This document shows, in pieces, positions 52,384 to 63,175 of a stretch of DNA of 64,000 nt; the stretch's first letter is position 1; each line of letters starts with the position of its first letter. The DNA lies in the NCBI RefSeq assembly GCF_018860805.1, contig NZ_JAHKQR010000011.1, positions 1,418,952 to 1,482,951 on the forward strand. Reading direction: 5' to 3'. The notes beneath the pieces were generated by a model. It saw nothing but the letters and a program-made list of their open reading frames with translations, was not told the DNA's origin and made no database searches. A program made the translations under genes and the position numbers. Origin of the DNA: Aestuariibacter sp. A3R04 (GTDB lineage: Bacteria > Pseudomonadota > Gammaproteobacteria > Enterobacterales > Alteromonadaceae).

Positions 52384-54276
52384 CTACTTCTTTCTGCCTA
52401 TAAACATTGGTGTTTGAGCTTTAAACTTCGCTACCAATTGTTGTAACATTTTGTTCTGTTTTGCAGATATCCAACCGGCCGGTATAGCCATTTCACTAAC
52501 CACAATCATTGATGCCATGCCATCAACAACTTCGCCACGACTGACAGAACGGGTGTAATGTCCTAATTCGTGTTGCAAGTTCAATGAGCCGGGATACAGG
52601 TTAATATCCCACGCTGCAGGCCATTGAAAGGAATAGGTTGTTACAACCTTACTACCGGGAAAAAAGTGCGCGTATTCACTGTTATTATTATCGATAGTGC
52701 CCAACTCATAGCTGATCCAAGCATCAATCTCCTGCAAATCAATCTCCTGGGAAGGGTCGAAATAGGATGGAAACACACTTTGCGTTTGTGATGATAGCCC
52801 AGCAGATAGCTGGTCTGAACCCGTGAACACAACGCTTGTCTCATCACCGCTGCCCACTACATCTTCATAGAGTTCGATTCCCCACTCTTCACGTTCGTCT
52901 TCGCTTTTACCGAGCAAGCTATCTCTGATTTCAGATTCGTACTCACCGCCGTACTCTACAATTTGGTCTTCACGCTGCCCACCGTCTTCCGTTAGAGTAA
53001 TGGTCGAAGTAACGGTAAGCTTGTAACGGTATGTGTCGGCATGCAGGTTAGTCAGTGAACTATCACTATACAACGGTAAAGACACTTTATTTTGGATCCA
53101 ATCTGATACCTGCTCCCAGGCGGTACTCACATCTGTTGGGTCAAGGCAATATTGACTCCCATCTAAGGCGAAACACGCAACAACATGATCAAATAACGTA
53201 ACTGCAGGGAGTAGCACATTTTCTACGCTCATCCTGTCAGTATTCACCAATACCGGTTCCGCTGTTATCCCCAACTCACTGAGCATCGCAATGAGAAGGC
53301 TGGTTTTGTCTTTGCAATCACCATAGCGCTCAGCCAACGTACTTGCTGCGCTGTGAGGAACATAGGCGTGATCGGCTTCGGACATAGACACATACCGAAT
53401 ATCCTGGGCAACGAAACTAAATACCGAGGCAATTTTTTGTTCTATCGTCTCGTCATATTTTGTAAGCTGCACAACCTGTTGTCGAATGTCAGGCACCGAG
53501 GTTTGAGCCTGCTTGAAACCTTTAGCGATGACTTGGCGAACCCTGTCCCATGAGTTAATGGTACTGACCGTGACACTACCCAGCTCATCGTCCCATTCCA
53601 CCACATCATCAGTGTGTACCGGTGGAATATTTTCACCCGTACATACAACCCGCCGATTATCCTGGTCACAATGCACAAACTCACTGTTTACACTGTGATA
53701 TACAGGTGAGGCATCCTCCCATGAAATACTAAAGTGATACGAAAGAAAATCCGCGTGACGCTGGGGGTAACTAATATATGACCAGACACCTTCCAACGCC
53801 GCGAGAGATTCTTCCACTGTATACTTGATCACGGTGACGCCGCCCTCTTCCAACCCCGGGTAAGACACCACCACTTGCTTGGTGTCGGAGAAAGAATTGT
53901 ATGCGTCAGTGTCGAGTATCTTTACGTGTTTGTCTTCGGCCCACCGCACAGCACCTGCCGGAGACACTGATGCTGCAGAAACGACCTCTAGCAACTCAAA
54001 TCCCTGGCGAAAGTAAATCGATTCGTATCCGCTATCTTGTACCAGAGTTTTAGTGGGGTAATACCAGATATCCGTTACCGTGGTGACGACTTTATCTCGA
54101 CCAACATGGATGTCTGTTTTGGTCAGCAAACTGGTTAACGAATCGGGCTTCGTTTTCAGGGCAGCCATTCTCGCAATTGCATCGTTTACCAAAGACGGAT
54201 CCTGTTGCATTGCACACACATGGGCGTGTAACCCATAAAAAACCAAAGCAACCCAAACTAAGCGCTTATTGATCAT
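52384..54276 (-). CDS. DUF3857/transglutaminase-like exported protein
   Basis: The 630-residue protein has a signal peptide (about 1-22, ending VCA), a DUF3857 domain (about 45-215) and a transglutaminase-like core with catalytic Cys in 'ERYGDCKDKTSLLIAMLSEL', His in 'VTLFDHVVACF' and Asp in 'YCLDPTDVS', then a beta-rich C-terminal region. Such proteins are poorly understood; some are bacterial proteases or amidases of the envelope. ATG 54276 overlaps the end of the upstream membrane protein gene by 11 bases, so the two are probably translated together. A frame open to 54333 is less likely. Confidence 0.84.
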   Translation of the reverse strand: MINKRLVWVALVFYGLHAHVCAMQQDPSLVNDAIARMAALKTKPDSLTSLLTKTDIHVGRDKVVTTVTDIWYYPTKTLVQDSGYESIYFRQGFELLEVVSAASVSPAGAVRWAEDKHVKILDTDAYNSFSDTKQVVVSYPGLEEGGVTVIKYTVEESLAALEGVWSYISYPQRHADFLSYHFSISWEDASPVYHSVNSEFVHCDQDNRRVVCTGENIPPVHTDDVVEWDDELGSVTVSTINSWDRVRQVIAKGFKQAQTSVPDIRQQVVQLTKYDETIEQKIASVFSFVAQDIRYVSMSEADHAYVPHSAASTLAERYGDCKDKTSLLIAMLSELGITAEPVLVNTDRMSVENVLLPAVTLFDHVVACFALDGSQYCLDPTDVSTAWEQVSDWIQNKVSLPLYSDSSLTNLHADTYRYKLTVTSTITLTEDGGQREDQIVEYGGEYESEIRDSLLGKSEDEREEWGIELYEDVVGSGDETSVVFTGSDQLSAGLSSQTQSVFPSYFDPSQEIDLQEIDAWISYELGTIDNNNSEYAHFFPGSKVVTTYSFQWPAAWDINLYPGSLNLQHELGHYTRSVSRGEVVDGMASMIVVSEMAIPAGWISAKQNKMLQQLVAKFKAQTPMFIGRKK

Positions 54277-55303
54277 GATTGACAAGCCCCTGTGCATCGT
54301 TAACGAAGGCCTTTTTATAGTCGTCAAGTTCAATGGTAGTAATTGCCAGGTAACCCGTTACCTCTATCAGCGAATTCTCTCCCTCTATCACAGTTGCAAG
54401 ATAAACTTCTGCGTCGAGCCCTTGCTTACTTTCACACACTATGTCAGCCCGTAAAAACAAGGTTTGCTGATAAAAAGAAGTATGAGATTCACAGCTAGGT
54501 TCAATCAATGCGCCAGTAAACTCTTCCAGCCTTGACTGGGCAATATCGTTAAATTCATGGTCGCCGCTATCGTAATAAAACACGCTATACCACATGTCGT
54601 CTAATGGCCCATCTAATTCAAAAATCGCGCTGCCATCAGACTGAGTACCAATGTCCGTAATCACCCAGTCTGACTGTGTCAACGTCAGAGAAAAACGGTT
54701 GTCGATGTCATGGACTACTGCACCCGTCGGCACTTTTTCGGCCAGAACTCTATCTAGGCTTTGCCATATAAAGTAGCCATACACGATAACCATCACCGGT
54801 AAAAGCACGGTAACGATAATCCATTCTGGAACGTTGTAACCCGACGCACGATACATGGCGCTATGATGTTTGAACTTTGAACGCAATGAGTTCAACCGCC
54901 GATACAAAGGGAAGTACAGTAAAATGTAAATAACAAAGACAAACAAGTTGATAGCCAAAGTGGTAGCAATGAACTCCACCGCGATGAAGTACATCCCCAC
55001 ACCAAAGGTGAGGAACATCCACGCGTATTCCTGTGCTCTCGTCCATCCAGAAAGGTTAACTTTTTGCTCTGCAACGCGCAGTTTCGAAAAGAAAAGTGGA
55101 AAAGCCACGGGCTGGACTAATGCAAATAAGGGAACAAAAAACCACAGAAAAGGCGTGAGTGACTGCCCAGTAATACGTTTGATATCACGGGCGGCAAAAG
55201 CGAACCAAACGGAGATAGAAATACTGACAGTACTCAACGCCAGCAAACTTTCGAGGATAGCAGACCGCGACGGTGCCGTTACCGTCTCTTCTGGTGATGA
55301 CAT
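54266..55303 (-). CDS. Membrane protein of unknown function, coupled to the transglutaminase-like gene
   Basis: The 345-residue protein has five hydrophobic helices in its first 190 residues (about 18-38, 50-72, 90-110, 115-135, 163-183), then a soluble domain of about 155 residues with two cysteines ('EPSCESHTSF', 'ADIVCESKQG') probably outside the membrane. I recognise no family. It overlaps the start of the DUF3857 gene by 11 bases and lies 12 bases after miaE, so all three share a transcript. Shared work with the transglutaminase-like protein in the envelope is inferred. Confidence 0.7.
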   Translation of the reverse strand: MSSPEETVTAPSRSAILESLLALSTVSISISVWFAFAARDIKRITGQSLTPFLWFFVPLFALVQPVAFPLFFSKLRVAEQKVNLSGWTRAQEYAWMFLTFGVGMYFIAVEFIATTLAINLFVFVIYILLYFPLYRRLNSLRSKFKHHSAMYRASGYNVPEWIIVTVLLPVMVIVYGYFIWQSLDRVLAEKVPTGAVVHDIDNRFSLTLTQSDWVITDIGTQSDGSAIFELDGPLDDMWYSVFYYDSGDHEFNDIAQSRLEEFTGALIEPSCESHTSFYQQTLFLRADIVCESKQGLDAEVYLATVIEGENSLIEVTGYLAITTIELDDYKKAFVNDAQGLVNHDQ

Positions 55304-55315
55304 ACAACCAGTCCT

Positions 55316-56071
55316 TTAGTTACAGGGGATCCCACTGTGAAATTTAAAATCGTCATCGGGTGATAAGATCAGATTTTCTTCAACACGGCAGAAATACTGC
55401 ACACGTTGAGAAATATCCTCACCGGCTATGTCACCTGCCAGAGTTAAATAATCTTGGTAATGCCTGGCCTCAGAACGAAGCAGAGAAATGTAAAAATCCC
55501 CCAGGCGCTTGTCGACGTGAGGCGCCAATTTGGCAAAACGTTCACAAGAACGGGCTTCTATAAAAGCCCCGCATATCAACTTGTCAATCAATGCTTCTGG
55601 CTCATATGTACGAACTTCGCGCAACATGCCACGGGCATAACGACTTGAACCTATGGATTCGTAAGCGATACCAAACATATCCATTATCTCTAATACTTGA
55701 TAAAAGTGATGTAATTCCTCTTTTATCAGTAGCACCATTTTGTCGATTAAATCCTGCCCATAAGGCGTACCCGATCTGGGAAGCATAGATTTGTTCAGTT
55801 TTTGGTGATTTGCGAGTTCGCGCCAATCACCGACCTTTCTGTAGGTAAAATCTTCGAATGGCTTCAGCCAAGCCAACAGTGCGTCGCCACTTTCTTTGTC
55901 AACTGCGTACTTGCGGATAAGGTACATAGCAGACTGGGCAGCCTTCAACTCACACACCAAGTGATCTAACAGTACAACCGGCAGGTTGTCTTTTTTAACG
56001 GCTTCCTGCAACCATTCGTCCGGCGTTTCACAACCCAGAAAATCAAAAATAGGGGCTAATAATGTTTCCAA
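55316..56071 (-). CDS. miaE: tRNA 2-methylthio-N6-isopentenyl adenosine-37 hydroxylase
   Basis: The 251-residue diiron enzyme hydroxylates the isopentenyl group of ms2i6A37 in tRNAs reading U-starting codons. The two ligand sets are visible in 'LVCELKAAQSAMYLI', 'LIKEELHHFYQVLEIM', 'AFIEARSCERF' and 'LLRSEARHYQDYL', the E..E-x-x-H pattern of ferritin-like proteins. Length is normal. It heads a transcript with the membrane protein and DUF3857 genes. An 8-bp hairpin (CGCTTTCT/AGAAAGCG, about 56099-56120) lies in its leader. Confidence 0.92.
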   Translation of the reverse strand: METLLAPIFDFLGCETPDEWLQEAVKKDNLPVVLLDHLVCELKAAQSAMYLIRKYAVDKESGDALLAWLKPFEDFTYRKVGDWRELANHQKLNKSMLPRSGTPYGQDLIDKMVLLIKEELHHFYQVLEIMDMFGIAYESIGSSRYARGMLREVRTYEPEALIDKLICGAFIEARSCERFAKLAPHVDKRLGDFYISLLRSEARHYQDYLTLAGDIAGEDISQRVQYFCRVEENLILSPDDDFKFHSGIPCN

Positions 56072-56480
56072 CTCTGTTACTCAGCTACACGTTACTTCGC
56101 TTTCTCTGAGAAGAAAGCGCTTGGTTAAACCACCATCATAACACAGTTCATTCTGAGGTTGGATTTCAGAAGTTCCGGCTACATCTCAACGAAACCCATG
56201 TGGCACAAAAGCAAAACAATACCTCAGTATCAAGCCAAAAACATATCTATTAGCCGTCTCATATCAATTATCAACAACTTTTTTGTGTAAATATTCTTCA
56301 ATACATTCATAACGTTGGGTAACGCTCAACCAATATGAGCAATTATTAATCAATTTTGTATTGACGTAGCATTGAACATCATACAAACTCAATGTAAAGA
56401 AAATGTTAAAAATTAAAACAATTGATAACAAAAGCGGTATTTAAAAATACATTGTAGTCATTAGGAATAAAGGTGAAAGT
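56072..56480. other. Divergent intergenic region between miaE and the Yip1 gene
   Basis: This 409-base stretch is A/T rich toward its right half and holds two promoters by position. Apart from the short hairpin near 56100 in the miaE leader I see no gene or clear operator. Confidence 0.5.
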
Positions 56481-57080
56481 ATGATTTTGAATCACTTGCT
56501 CGGCATTTATACTCATCCCCGTGAAGAGTGGCAGGATATTGATAAAAGGCATGAGAGCTATTTTTACCCCCTGAGCCACATTGCTATTATTGCCCTTATT
56601 CCAGCCATCGTTACTTATTATTCCGGGGCCCACATTGGATGGAGTATCGGTGCAGGCGATCTAATTAAATTAACTGATCAAAGCGCAGCAATGTTAGGTG
56701 TAGGTATGTACTTCGGCCTTATCGCCGGTGTACTTGTACTGTCTTATATGATTCACGAACTGGCTAATGCGTTTGATGCAAAGCCTAATTTCACTCAATC
56801 TCTCGACCTGGCGGCCTATACAGCAACGCCGCTGTTTATGACCGGGGTTGCAGGTTTGTACCCTGAACTATGGTTTGTCATGCTCATAGGTCTGGTCGGC
56901 CTGTCTTACTCTGTTTATTTGCTGTACTCCGGTACGCCCATCATGATGCACATACCCGATGGGAAAGGTTTCATATATGCCAGTTCTGTAGTGACGTGCG
57001 GACTGGTGTTATTGGCCATTTTAATGGCTAGCACCGTGATTATGTGGAGTATGGGCTTCGGCCCTGTATACGTTCATTAA
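56481..57080 (+). CDS. Yip1-domain inner-membrane protein
   Basis: The 199-residue protein has five membrane helices and the Yip1 family pattern: an N-terminal 'LLGIYTHPREEWQDIDKRHE' that marks bacterial members, and 'LDLAAYTATPLFMTGVAGLY' with the conserved A-Y-T-x-x-P. In bacteria the family's role is unknown. AAAGGTGAAAGT precedes the ATG. It is a single gene with a strong terminator. Confidence 0.85.
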   Translation: MILNHLLGIYTHPREEWQDIDKRHESYFYPLSHIAIIALIPAIVTYYSGAHIGWSIGAGDLIKLTDQSAAMLGVGMYFGLIAGVLVLSYMIHELANAFDAKPNFTQSLDLAAYTATPLFMTGVAGLYPELWFVMLIGLVGLSYSVYLLYSGTPIMMHIPDGKGFIYASSVVTCGLVLLAILMASTVIMWSMGFGPVYVH

Positions 57081-57109
57081 ATCACACATTTCATTCCATA
57101 TCCGAAAGC

Positions 57110-57136
57110 AAAAGCCGCTCTTACGAGCGGCTTTTT
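57110..57136. terminator. Bidirectional terminator between the Yip1 gene and purF
   Basis: AAAAGCCGCTC (57110-57120) pairs with GAGCGGCTTTT (57125-57135) around a four-base loop, with a T run after it. Convergent genes on both sides. Confidence 0.9.
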
Positions 57137-57168
57137 ATATGGAAAAAAGAACCAATAACATCACTGGT

Positions 57169-58692
57169 TCAGAGATCAGAATCCATGTTGTGCATTTCTA
57201 GGTTCGATAGTTCAGCCTGAACCACTGGTGCACTCTTTGCCGCTTCTCCCCTCGCAATATCAATGCGTTCAAGGTAGGCTTGGTCAACATCAGCAGTAAT
57301 ATAGTTTCCGTCAAATACTGACGTCTCAAAACGCTGAATATCAGGATTTTCTTCCCGTACAGCCATGACGAGGTCGTCGATATCTTGAAAAATCAAACCG
57401 TCAGCTTGAATGAGTTCGGCAATTTGATCTATCTCACGCCCATAGGCAATCAATTCATTGGCAGATGGCATATCAATACCATAAACATTGGGAAAACGAA
57501 TCTCTGGCGCAGCCGAAGCAAAATATACTTTTTTCGCTCCCGATTCCCTGGCCATCTCGATAATTTGACCAGACGTGGTGCCGCGAACGATGGAATCGTC
57601 TACAAGAAGCACGTTTTTGCCTTTAAACTCCGACGAGATGGCATTGAGTTTCCGTCTCACAGACTGTTTACGCATAGTCTGCCCAGGCATAATAAATGTC
57701 CGTCCAATGTAACGGTTTTTCACAAAGCCCTGACGATATGGCAATTCCAATGTATTTGCAATTTGCAACGCCACGTCCATGGACGTTTCGGGAATAGGGA
57801 TAACCACGTCAATGTCTAAATCTGACCATTCACGGGCTATCTTCTCACCTAACTTACGACCCATATTAACCCTGGACGCGTAAACAGAAATGCCATCTAT
57901 GAACGAATCGGGTCGAGCAAAATAAACAAATTCAAAAATACACGGCGACGTGGTTGGCTGGGCTGCACACTGCTGGGTGTGTAACTCGCCTGCCTCGGTA
58001 ATATAAACGGCTTCTCCCGGTGCTACATCGCGTATAAAGGTAAACCCTACTGCATCCAATGCCACACTTTCTGAGGCCACCATGTATTCTTCGCCCATCT
58101 CAGTAATGCGCTTACCCAAAGCTAACGGGCGAATGCCGTGTGGGTCTCTAAATGCAACTAATCCCTGACCGATGATAGCAGCAACTACCGCATAAGCACC
58201 TCGAATCTTCTCGTGCACCGTGGTGACAACTTTGAAAATGTCTTTCGCAGTTACCGTCAAATCAGTACATTGCTGTAATTCATGAGCCAAAATATTCAAC
58301 AACAGCTCAGAATCAGAGGACGTATTAATGTGACGACGAGCAATTCGAAACACTTCATCCTGTAATTCATGTGAGTTAGTAAGATTACCGTTGTGCGCAA
58401 AGGAAATACCGAAGGGCGAATTAACGTAGAACGGCTGAGCTTCTGCTGAGCTGGAGGTTCCCGCTGTTGGATAGCGACAATGCCCAATTCCCATAGCGCC
58501 CGTCAGTCTCTTCATATGACGTGTGTGGAACACATCCCGCACCAAGCCATTTCCCTTTCTAAGATTAAAGCGATTTTGGTCAATCGTTATTATCCCAGCA
58601 GCGTCCTGACCGCGGTGCTGTAACACTGTAAGTCCGTCGTAAAGTGACTGGGCGACAGGTGTTTTACCAACAATTCCGACAATACCACACAT
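57169..58692 (-). CDS. purF: Amidophosphoribosyltransferase
   Basis: The 507-residue enzyme makes 5-phosphoribosylamine from PRPP and glutamine, the first committed step of purine synthesis. Cys2 of 'MCGIVGIVG' is the glutaminase nucleophile; the PRPP loop is '[18 protein letters not shown]'. Both domains are complete. It follows cvpA by 14 bases, as in E. coli, and closes the fimV-truA-accD-folC-dedD-cvpA-purF block. I saw no clear PurR box in the block. Confidence 0.96.
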   Translation of the reverse strand: MCGIVGIVGKTPVAQSLYDGLTVLQHRGQDAAGIITIDQNRFNLRKGNGLVRDVFHTRHMKRLTGAMGIGHCRYPTAGTSSSAEAQPFYVNSPFGISFAHNGNLTNSHELQDEVFRIARRHINTSSDSELLLNILAHELQQCTDLTVTAKDIFKVVTTVHEKIRGAYAVVAAIIGQGLVAFRDPHGIRPLALGKRITEMGEEYMVASESVALDAVGFTFIRDVAPGEAVYITEAGELHTQQCAAQPTTSPCIFEFVYFARPDSFIDGISVYASRVNMGRKLGEKIAREWSDLDIDVVIPIPETSMDVALQIANTLELPYRQGFVKNRYIGRTFIMPGQTMRKQSVRRKLNAISSEFKGKNVLLVDDSIVRGTTSGQIIEMARESGAKKVYFASAAPEIRFPNVYGIDMPSANELIAYGREIDQIAELIQADGLIFQDIDDLVMAVREENPDIQRFETSVFDGNYITADVDQAYLERIDIARGEAAKSAPVVQAELSNLEMHNMDSDL

Positions 58693-58706
58693 TAGCGTTA
58701 CCTATA

Positions 58707-59198
58707 TCAAGCGGGTTTTATAAAACTGGAGCTGTCTTTCACAAAGGTGAAAAACCACTCTATGATCACACCAAATTCGGGAATAAGCAGCGACTGATTC
58801 CACCAGGCTGAATTTGCTGCTTCTGTAAATGTGTCCATGAAAAACAGCAGGGCACTGACTATGAGTACACCCCGTAAACTCCCAAAAATTGCACCCAGCG
58901 CACGGTCAGTACTGGATAGTCCAGAAGCCTGAACTAATTGTCCAACCACGTGATTAAACATACCGCCAAGTACCAGTGTAATCACAAACAAAACAACAAT
59001 GGCAGCGCCATTTCGCAGTACCTCGTCACTGATTTGCGTAAAGTACACCGCGAGATCGGCGTGAAATTCACTGGCAATAAACAGTGCACCAAACCAGACC
59101 ACCAAAGAAATAGCTTCTTTTACAAAGCCACGCATGAGGCTGATTAACGTGGAGACCACGATTATACCAAGAATGGAAAAGTCGACCCAGTTCATCAA
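58707..59198 (-). CDS. cvpA: CvpA-family membrane protein
   Basis: The 163-residue inner-membrane protein has four helices and the CvpA pattern ('VDFSILGIIVVSTLISLMRG', 'DRALGAIFGSLRGVLIV'). It is named for colicin V production but is widely conserved and linked to envelope stress tolerance. It lies directly before purF and probably shares its transcript. A gap of 197 bases separates it from dedD; the promoter may be there. Confidence 0.92.
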   Translation of the reverse strand: MMNWVDFSILGIIVVSTLISLMRGFVKEAISLVVWFGALFIASEFHADLAVYFTQISDEVLRNGAAIVVLFVITLVLGGMFNHVVGQLVQASGLSSTDRALGAIFGSLRGVLIVSALLFFMDTFTEAANSAWWNQSLLIPEFGVIIEWFFTFVKDSSSFIKPA

Positions 59199-59395
59199 TC
59201 GTAAAAATCCGTATGTGGTTCGCGCGCACTCGTACTCTGGTAACGCCTTCCTGCGAGTTGGCGCGCATTCTATCAGAAGCCCTTGAGATTACCAATCTGT
59301 AATGTGTTGCAAACACAATCCCAAAGGTGACCCGGTCACGATAAGTTGACACCGTGATGCAGGCACATGCTATTTAAGTTAGTTTAATGCCAGAA

Positions 59396-59998
59396 TTATT
59401 CTACCCTGAACGTAGTTACCTTGCCTTTCAAACCGGTAATTTCCTGCAGATGGGGAACAGCCTTTTGCAGCTTTACTTTGTCCAAATCGGGGCCTACGAA
59501 CACTTTCGTCAAAGGACCTGAGCGGGTTTCAATAGGTCTGCTAAAAGCACGATATCCTGCAGCTTCTAGTTTTTGTAATAGCTGTTTGACGTTTTTTTGA
59601 TGACGGAAACTGCCTAGCTGCACGACCCACCCCGCATCTTCTGGTTCTGACTGTGGAGCTGGAATTACCGTTTGTCTTGCCAGATCATCGCCTGCTTCTG
59701 TGTCTTGTTTATTTTCTTGATTATCACTGGCAGTAACATCAGCTTTCGGCACGGCTTGTTCATCGTCAACCACTGGCTCATCCACTACTTGCAGTGGTCT
59801 TTGGGTCATTGATGCCGTTCGCTGGCCTGGAAAAGGTTCAGGGTCGACAATTGGCTTTTTCGCCGGTGTCGCCGGCACACTAACAAAAGTGTCTTTGTTC
59901 GATTCTTTTTTTCTGTCGAGAAAATCGGGCAGAAAAATGACGGCCAGTGCAACCACTATTACGGTTCCGACCAGTCGGTTATGCAACGCCGAGGTCAC
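59396..59998 (-). CDS. dedD: DedD-like SPOR-domain cell division protein
   Basis: The 200-residue protein has one N-terminal helix (about 7-25, 'RLVGTVIVVALAVIFLPDFL'), a Pro/Asp-rich periplasmic linker and a C-terminal SPOR domain (about 120-198, 'GWVVQLGSFRHQKNVKQLLQ') that binds denuded septal peptidoglycan. It starts with GTG at 59998, overlapping the folC stop in a GTGA arrangement, so translation is coupled. Confidence 0.9.
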   Translation of the reverse strand: MTSALHNRLVGTVIVVALAVIFLPDFLDRKKESNKDTFVSVPATPAKKPIVDPEPFPGQRTASMTQRPLQVVDEPVVDDEQAVPKADVTASDNQENKQDTEAGDDLARQTVIPAPQSEPEDAGWVVQLGSFRHQKNVKQLLQKLEAAGYRAFSRPIETRSGPLTKVFVGPDLDKVKLQKAVPHLQEITGLKGKVTTFRVE

Positions 59999-61287
59999 TG
60001 TTCACTCCTATTGGATACGTCGTCCCGATGATACGCTAATACATCTGTAACAGTAAGAAAAGAACCAAATACTAAAATGCGGTCATTCGTATCGGCCTTT
60101 TCACGCGCTGCCAGATACGCATCGGTTACAGAGGGAAACGTTTCTACCTGCTGCTGCCCTTGCGGAACATATTTCACCAGTGAATCAGCATGTAAACCGC
60201 GCTGCCCTTCTGTACTCGCAACATACCACTTTGCATTAATATCGGACAATTGTGCCAGGGTTTCGGACAAGGACTTGTCAGCCAGCATGCCCACGACTAG
60301 GTGAAGGTTTCCCAACAACCCTGTTTCAGCCCACGTTCTCATAAGTGCACAGGCTTGCGGATTGTGGGCCACATCAAGCAACACATCGGGTGACGAAGCA
60401 ATAGTTTGACGTCTTCCTGCTACCGAGACCTGTTCTAGTAATGTGTGCAACATAGTTTCTGAAGGCAGTAAATCGAGGCGTTTCAGTACAGCCAAAGCCG
60501 TTGCCGCGTTTTGTACAGGAATACGAGGCAACGGCAAATCTCCCAGTGACATATCAGGACACGTCCATTGCCAGGTAGCATTTTCGCACTGATAAGCAAA
60601 TTCGCTATTGGCCCACCATGTATCTACGCTATGCTCCACAACATAAGCTGACAGTGTATCAGGCGGCGCTAATTCACCGATAACCGCGCTGCCATTTTGG
60701 CGCATGATACCCGCTTTCTCCAAGGCAATTTTTTCCCTGGTGTCGCCCAACCAATCCATGTGATCCAAACCGATTGTGGTGATCACCGCCAGGTCCGGGT
60801 CGATAATATTTGTCGCATCAAGCCTGCCGCCAAGCCCAACTTCCAAGATAACAAACTCAACACTGGCTTCAGCCATCATGACCATAGCAGCCAGTGTGCC
60901 AAATTCGAAATAAGTAAGTGTGGTGTCACCCCGGGCTTTTTCTATTTTCTCAAACGCCGCACAATAGTATTGCTCATCTTTCATTTCGCCGTTAATTCGA
61001 ATGCGCTCGCGATAATCGAGAAGATGAGGAGAGGCATACACACCCGTCGTCTTGCCCTGCGCCAGCAAAGCCTGTTCGATAAAACGGCATGTCGTGCCCT
61101 TGCCATTGGTACCGGCAACGGTAATGACAGTTTGCTGCGTGAAATTCAGGGCAAGGACATCAGCCACATGTTTGACCCGGGCAAGCCCCAAATCAATATG
61201 AGTAGGATGAATAGATTCTAAATAAGACAACCACTGCGCCAGTGACTTTGAGCTCGGTGCAGCGGTTTGATATGAAGGTGTGTTCAC
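59995..61287 (-). CDS. folC: Bifunctional folylpolyglutamate/dihydrofolate synthase
   Basis: The 430-residue Mur-ligase-like enzyme makes dihydrofolate and adds glutamates. Signatures are the P-loop 'VAGTNGKGTTCRFIEQAL', 'TYFEFGTLAAMVMMAE', 'EVGLGGRLDATN', 'TTIGLDHMDWLGDT' and 'LLDVAHNPQA'. It starts with GTG at 61287, immediately after the accD stop, and ends in a four-base overlap with dedD, so the three genes are tightly coupled. Confidence 0.95.
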   Translation of the reverse strand: MNTPSYQTAAPSSKSLAQWLSYLESIHPTHIDLGLARVKHVADVLALNFTQQTVITVAGTNGKGTTCRFIEQALLAQGKTTGVYASPHLLDYRERIRINGEMKDEQYYCAAFEKIEKARGDTTLTYFEFGTLAAMVMMAEASVEFVILEVGLGGRLDATNIIDPDLAVITTIGLDHMDWLGDTREKIALEKAGIMRQNGSAVIGELAPPDTLSAYVVEHSVDTWWANSEFAYQCENATWQWTCPDMSLGDLPLPRIPVQNAATALAVLKRLDLLPSETMLHTLLEQVSVAGRRQTIASSPDVLLDVAHNPQACALMRTWAETGLLGNLHLVVGMLADKSLSETLAQLSDINAKWYVASTEGQRGLHADSLVKYVPQGQQQVETFPSVTDAYLAAREKADTNDRILVFGSFLTVTDVLAYHRDDVSNRSEQ

Positions 61288-62133
61288 TTAATTTGGTCGA
61301 TGTAGCTTTTCCAACAGACCGTGTAATTTATCACGCATCTCGCGACGGTCAACAATCATATCTATAGCCCCTTTTTCCAGCAGAAATTCACTGCGTTGGA
61401 AACCTTCAGGAAGAGTTTCGCGAACCGTTTGCTCAATCACGCGGGGACCGGCAAAACCAATGAGTGCTTTGGGTTCCGCTACATTAATATCGCCCAACAT
61501 TGCCAAACTTGCAGATACCCCTCCCATAGTGGGATCAGTGAGTACAGAAATGTAAGGCAGGCCTTTTTCGCTCATTTTCGCCAGCGCGGCGGATGTTTTC
61601 GCCATCTGCATCAGCGACATTAATGCTTCCTGCATTCTCGCCCCCCCAGAAGCAGAAAAACAGACCAACGGCATCTTGTGCTCTAGACACGCATTCACTG
61701 CAGCAACAAAACGCGCGCCAACCACCGATGCCATAGAGCCGCCCATAAATGCAAATTCAAAACTGGCAACAACTACTGGCATACCTTTGAGCTTGCCTTG
61801 CATCACGATGAGTGCGTCTTTTTCGTTTGTGCTCTTTTGTGCGGCAGAAATTCTGTCTTTGTAGCGCTTGGAGTCTTTAAATTTGAGAATGTCCTGTGGT
61901 TCCAGATCACTGCCCAATTCTTTTCTGTCACCAGCATCGAGAAAGGCATCAATTCGCTTTCTCGCATTAATACGCATGTGATTACCACACTTTGGACATA
62001 CTTCAAGGAGTTTGTCCAACTCCTGCTTGTACAGCACAGCCTGACATTGGGAACACTTCGTCCAAATCCCCTCCGGAACATTGCCTTTCGTGGAAGTTTG
62101 GGTTTTTGGAAGAATTTTTTGAATCCAGCTCAT
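61288..62133 (-). CDS. accD: Acetyl-CoA carboxylase carboxyltransferase subunit beta
   Basis: The 281-residue subunit, with AccA, transfers carboxyl groups to acetyl-CoA for fatty acid synthesis. An N-terminal zinc ribbon ('[16 protein letters not shown]' and '[13 protein letters not shown]') is followed by the crotonase-like domain with '[20 protein letters not shown]', '[20 protein letters not shown]' and '[15 protein letters not shown]'. AAGGAG precedes the start. The 174 bases before truA hold nothing notable. Confidence 0.96.
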   Translation of the reverse strand: MSWIQKILPKTQTSTKGNVPEGIWTKCSQCQAVLYKQELDKLLEVCPKCGNHMRINARKRIDAFLDAGDRKELGSDLEPQDILKFKDSKRYKDRISAAQKSTNEKDALIVMQGKLKGMPVVVASFEFAFMGGSMASVVGARFVAAVNACLEHKMPLVCFSASGGARMQEALMSLMQMAKTSAALAKMSEKGLPYISVLTDPTMGGVSASLAMLGDINVAEPKALIGFAGPRVIEQTVRETLPEGFQRSEFLLEKGAIDMIVDRREMRDKLHGLLEKLHRPN

Positions 62134-62307
62134 GTTAAGGAGAATCCTTTTAATCGGTAACCATGCTTGATTGATGTTTATTTGTGCACGGTGTTAAATG
62201 AACGCAAATTAGCCCTGTATTAGACCACAATACCCGGGATTCCGTAAAATAAAACTGGTCTAAGAAGTTAACATATTAAAAGAATGAATCACACTGTACC
62301 CGAGCGG

Positions 62308-63099
62308 TTAATTATCAGGCAGAAAAAGCGGTCCCAAGGTACTTTGGGGGATTCCCATCGCTTGCGGATAGGTGACATCAACCAAATAAAGTCCGTTGGG
62401 TTTCGCCGTCGCCGCAGCCTTTGTCCGGTCCTTCAATAAAAGAAGCTCCGCTATCCAGCTCACCGGCTGCTCTCCGGCACCAATTTCTATCAGCGACCCT
62501 ACAATATTTCGCACCATATGATGCAAAAATGCATTGGCACGAATATCAACAATGACAAAATCGCCCATCCGGCTTACAGACACGTGAGTAACGTTGCGAA
62601 AGGGGGTTTTCGACTGGCATAAGGCTGCGCGAAACGACGTGAAATCCTGCTCTCCCAGCAGCGCCTGGGCAGCTTCGTGCATACGCTTTTCATCCAAGGG
62701 TTGATAAATATGTGTTACCCCACCACAGAGAATTGCAGGTCGCAAACGCGTGTTTTTAATAATGTATCGGTAGCGCCTGTGAGTGGCAGAAAATCGCGCA
62801 TGGAAGTTATCGTCTACGGTTTTACACCAGGTAACAGCAACGGAATCAGGTAGATTCGCGTTTACACCCATTGTCCATGCCCGTTCAGGACGTTCATCGT
62901 CAAAATCGAAATGTACCACCTGCCCCGTGGCGTGAACACCAGCATCTGTGCGCCCGGCGCATTGAACACCTATTGGTTTATTCGCCACCACAGACAGAGC
63001 ATTTTCAAGATAGCCCTGAATGCTTGGCACGTTTCGTTGACGTTGCCAACCAAAATGGGTCGAACCGTCGTATTCTATGCCTAAGGCAATTCTTGCCAT
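62308..63099 (-). CDS. truA: tRNA pseudouridine(38-40) synthase
   Basis: The 263-residue enzyme modifies U38-U40 in tRNA anticodon arms. The catalytic Asp is in '[19 protein letters not shown]'; '[16 protein letters not shown]', '[19 protein letters not shown]' and '[20 protein letters not shown]' are family blocks. Position between fimV and accD is the conserved gammaproteobacterial one. Confidence 0.96.
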   Translation of the reverse strand: MARIALGIEYDGSTHFGWQRQRNVPSIQGYLENALSVVANKPIGVQCAGRTDAGVHATGQVVHFDFDDERPERAWTMGVNANLPDSVAVTWCKTVDDNFHARFSATHRRYRYIIKNTRLRPAILCGGVTHIYQPLDEKRMHEAAQALLGEQDFTSFRAALCQSKTPFRNVTHVSVSRMGDFVIVDIRANAFLHHMVRNIVGSLIEIGAGEQPVSWIAELLLLKDRTKAAATAKPNGLYLVDVTYPQAMGIPQSTLGPLFLPDN

Positions 63100-63175
63100 G
63101 ACTTCCTACACCTGTTGCTAAAAATCGGCTAAGTGTAGTCAGCCACCCGGTCAGATGCAAGAACCACAGCAGGAT

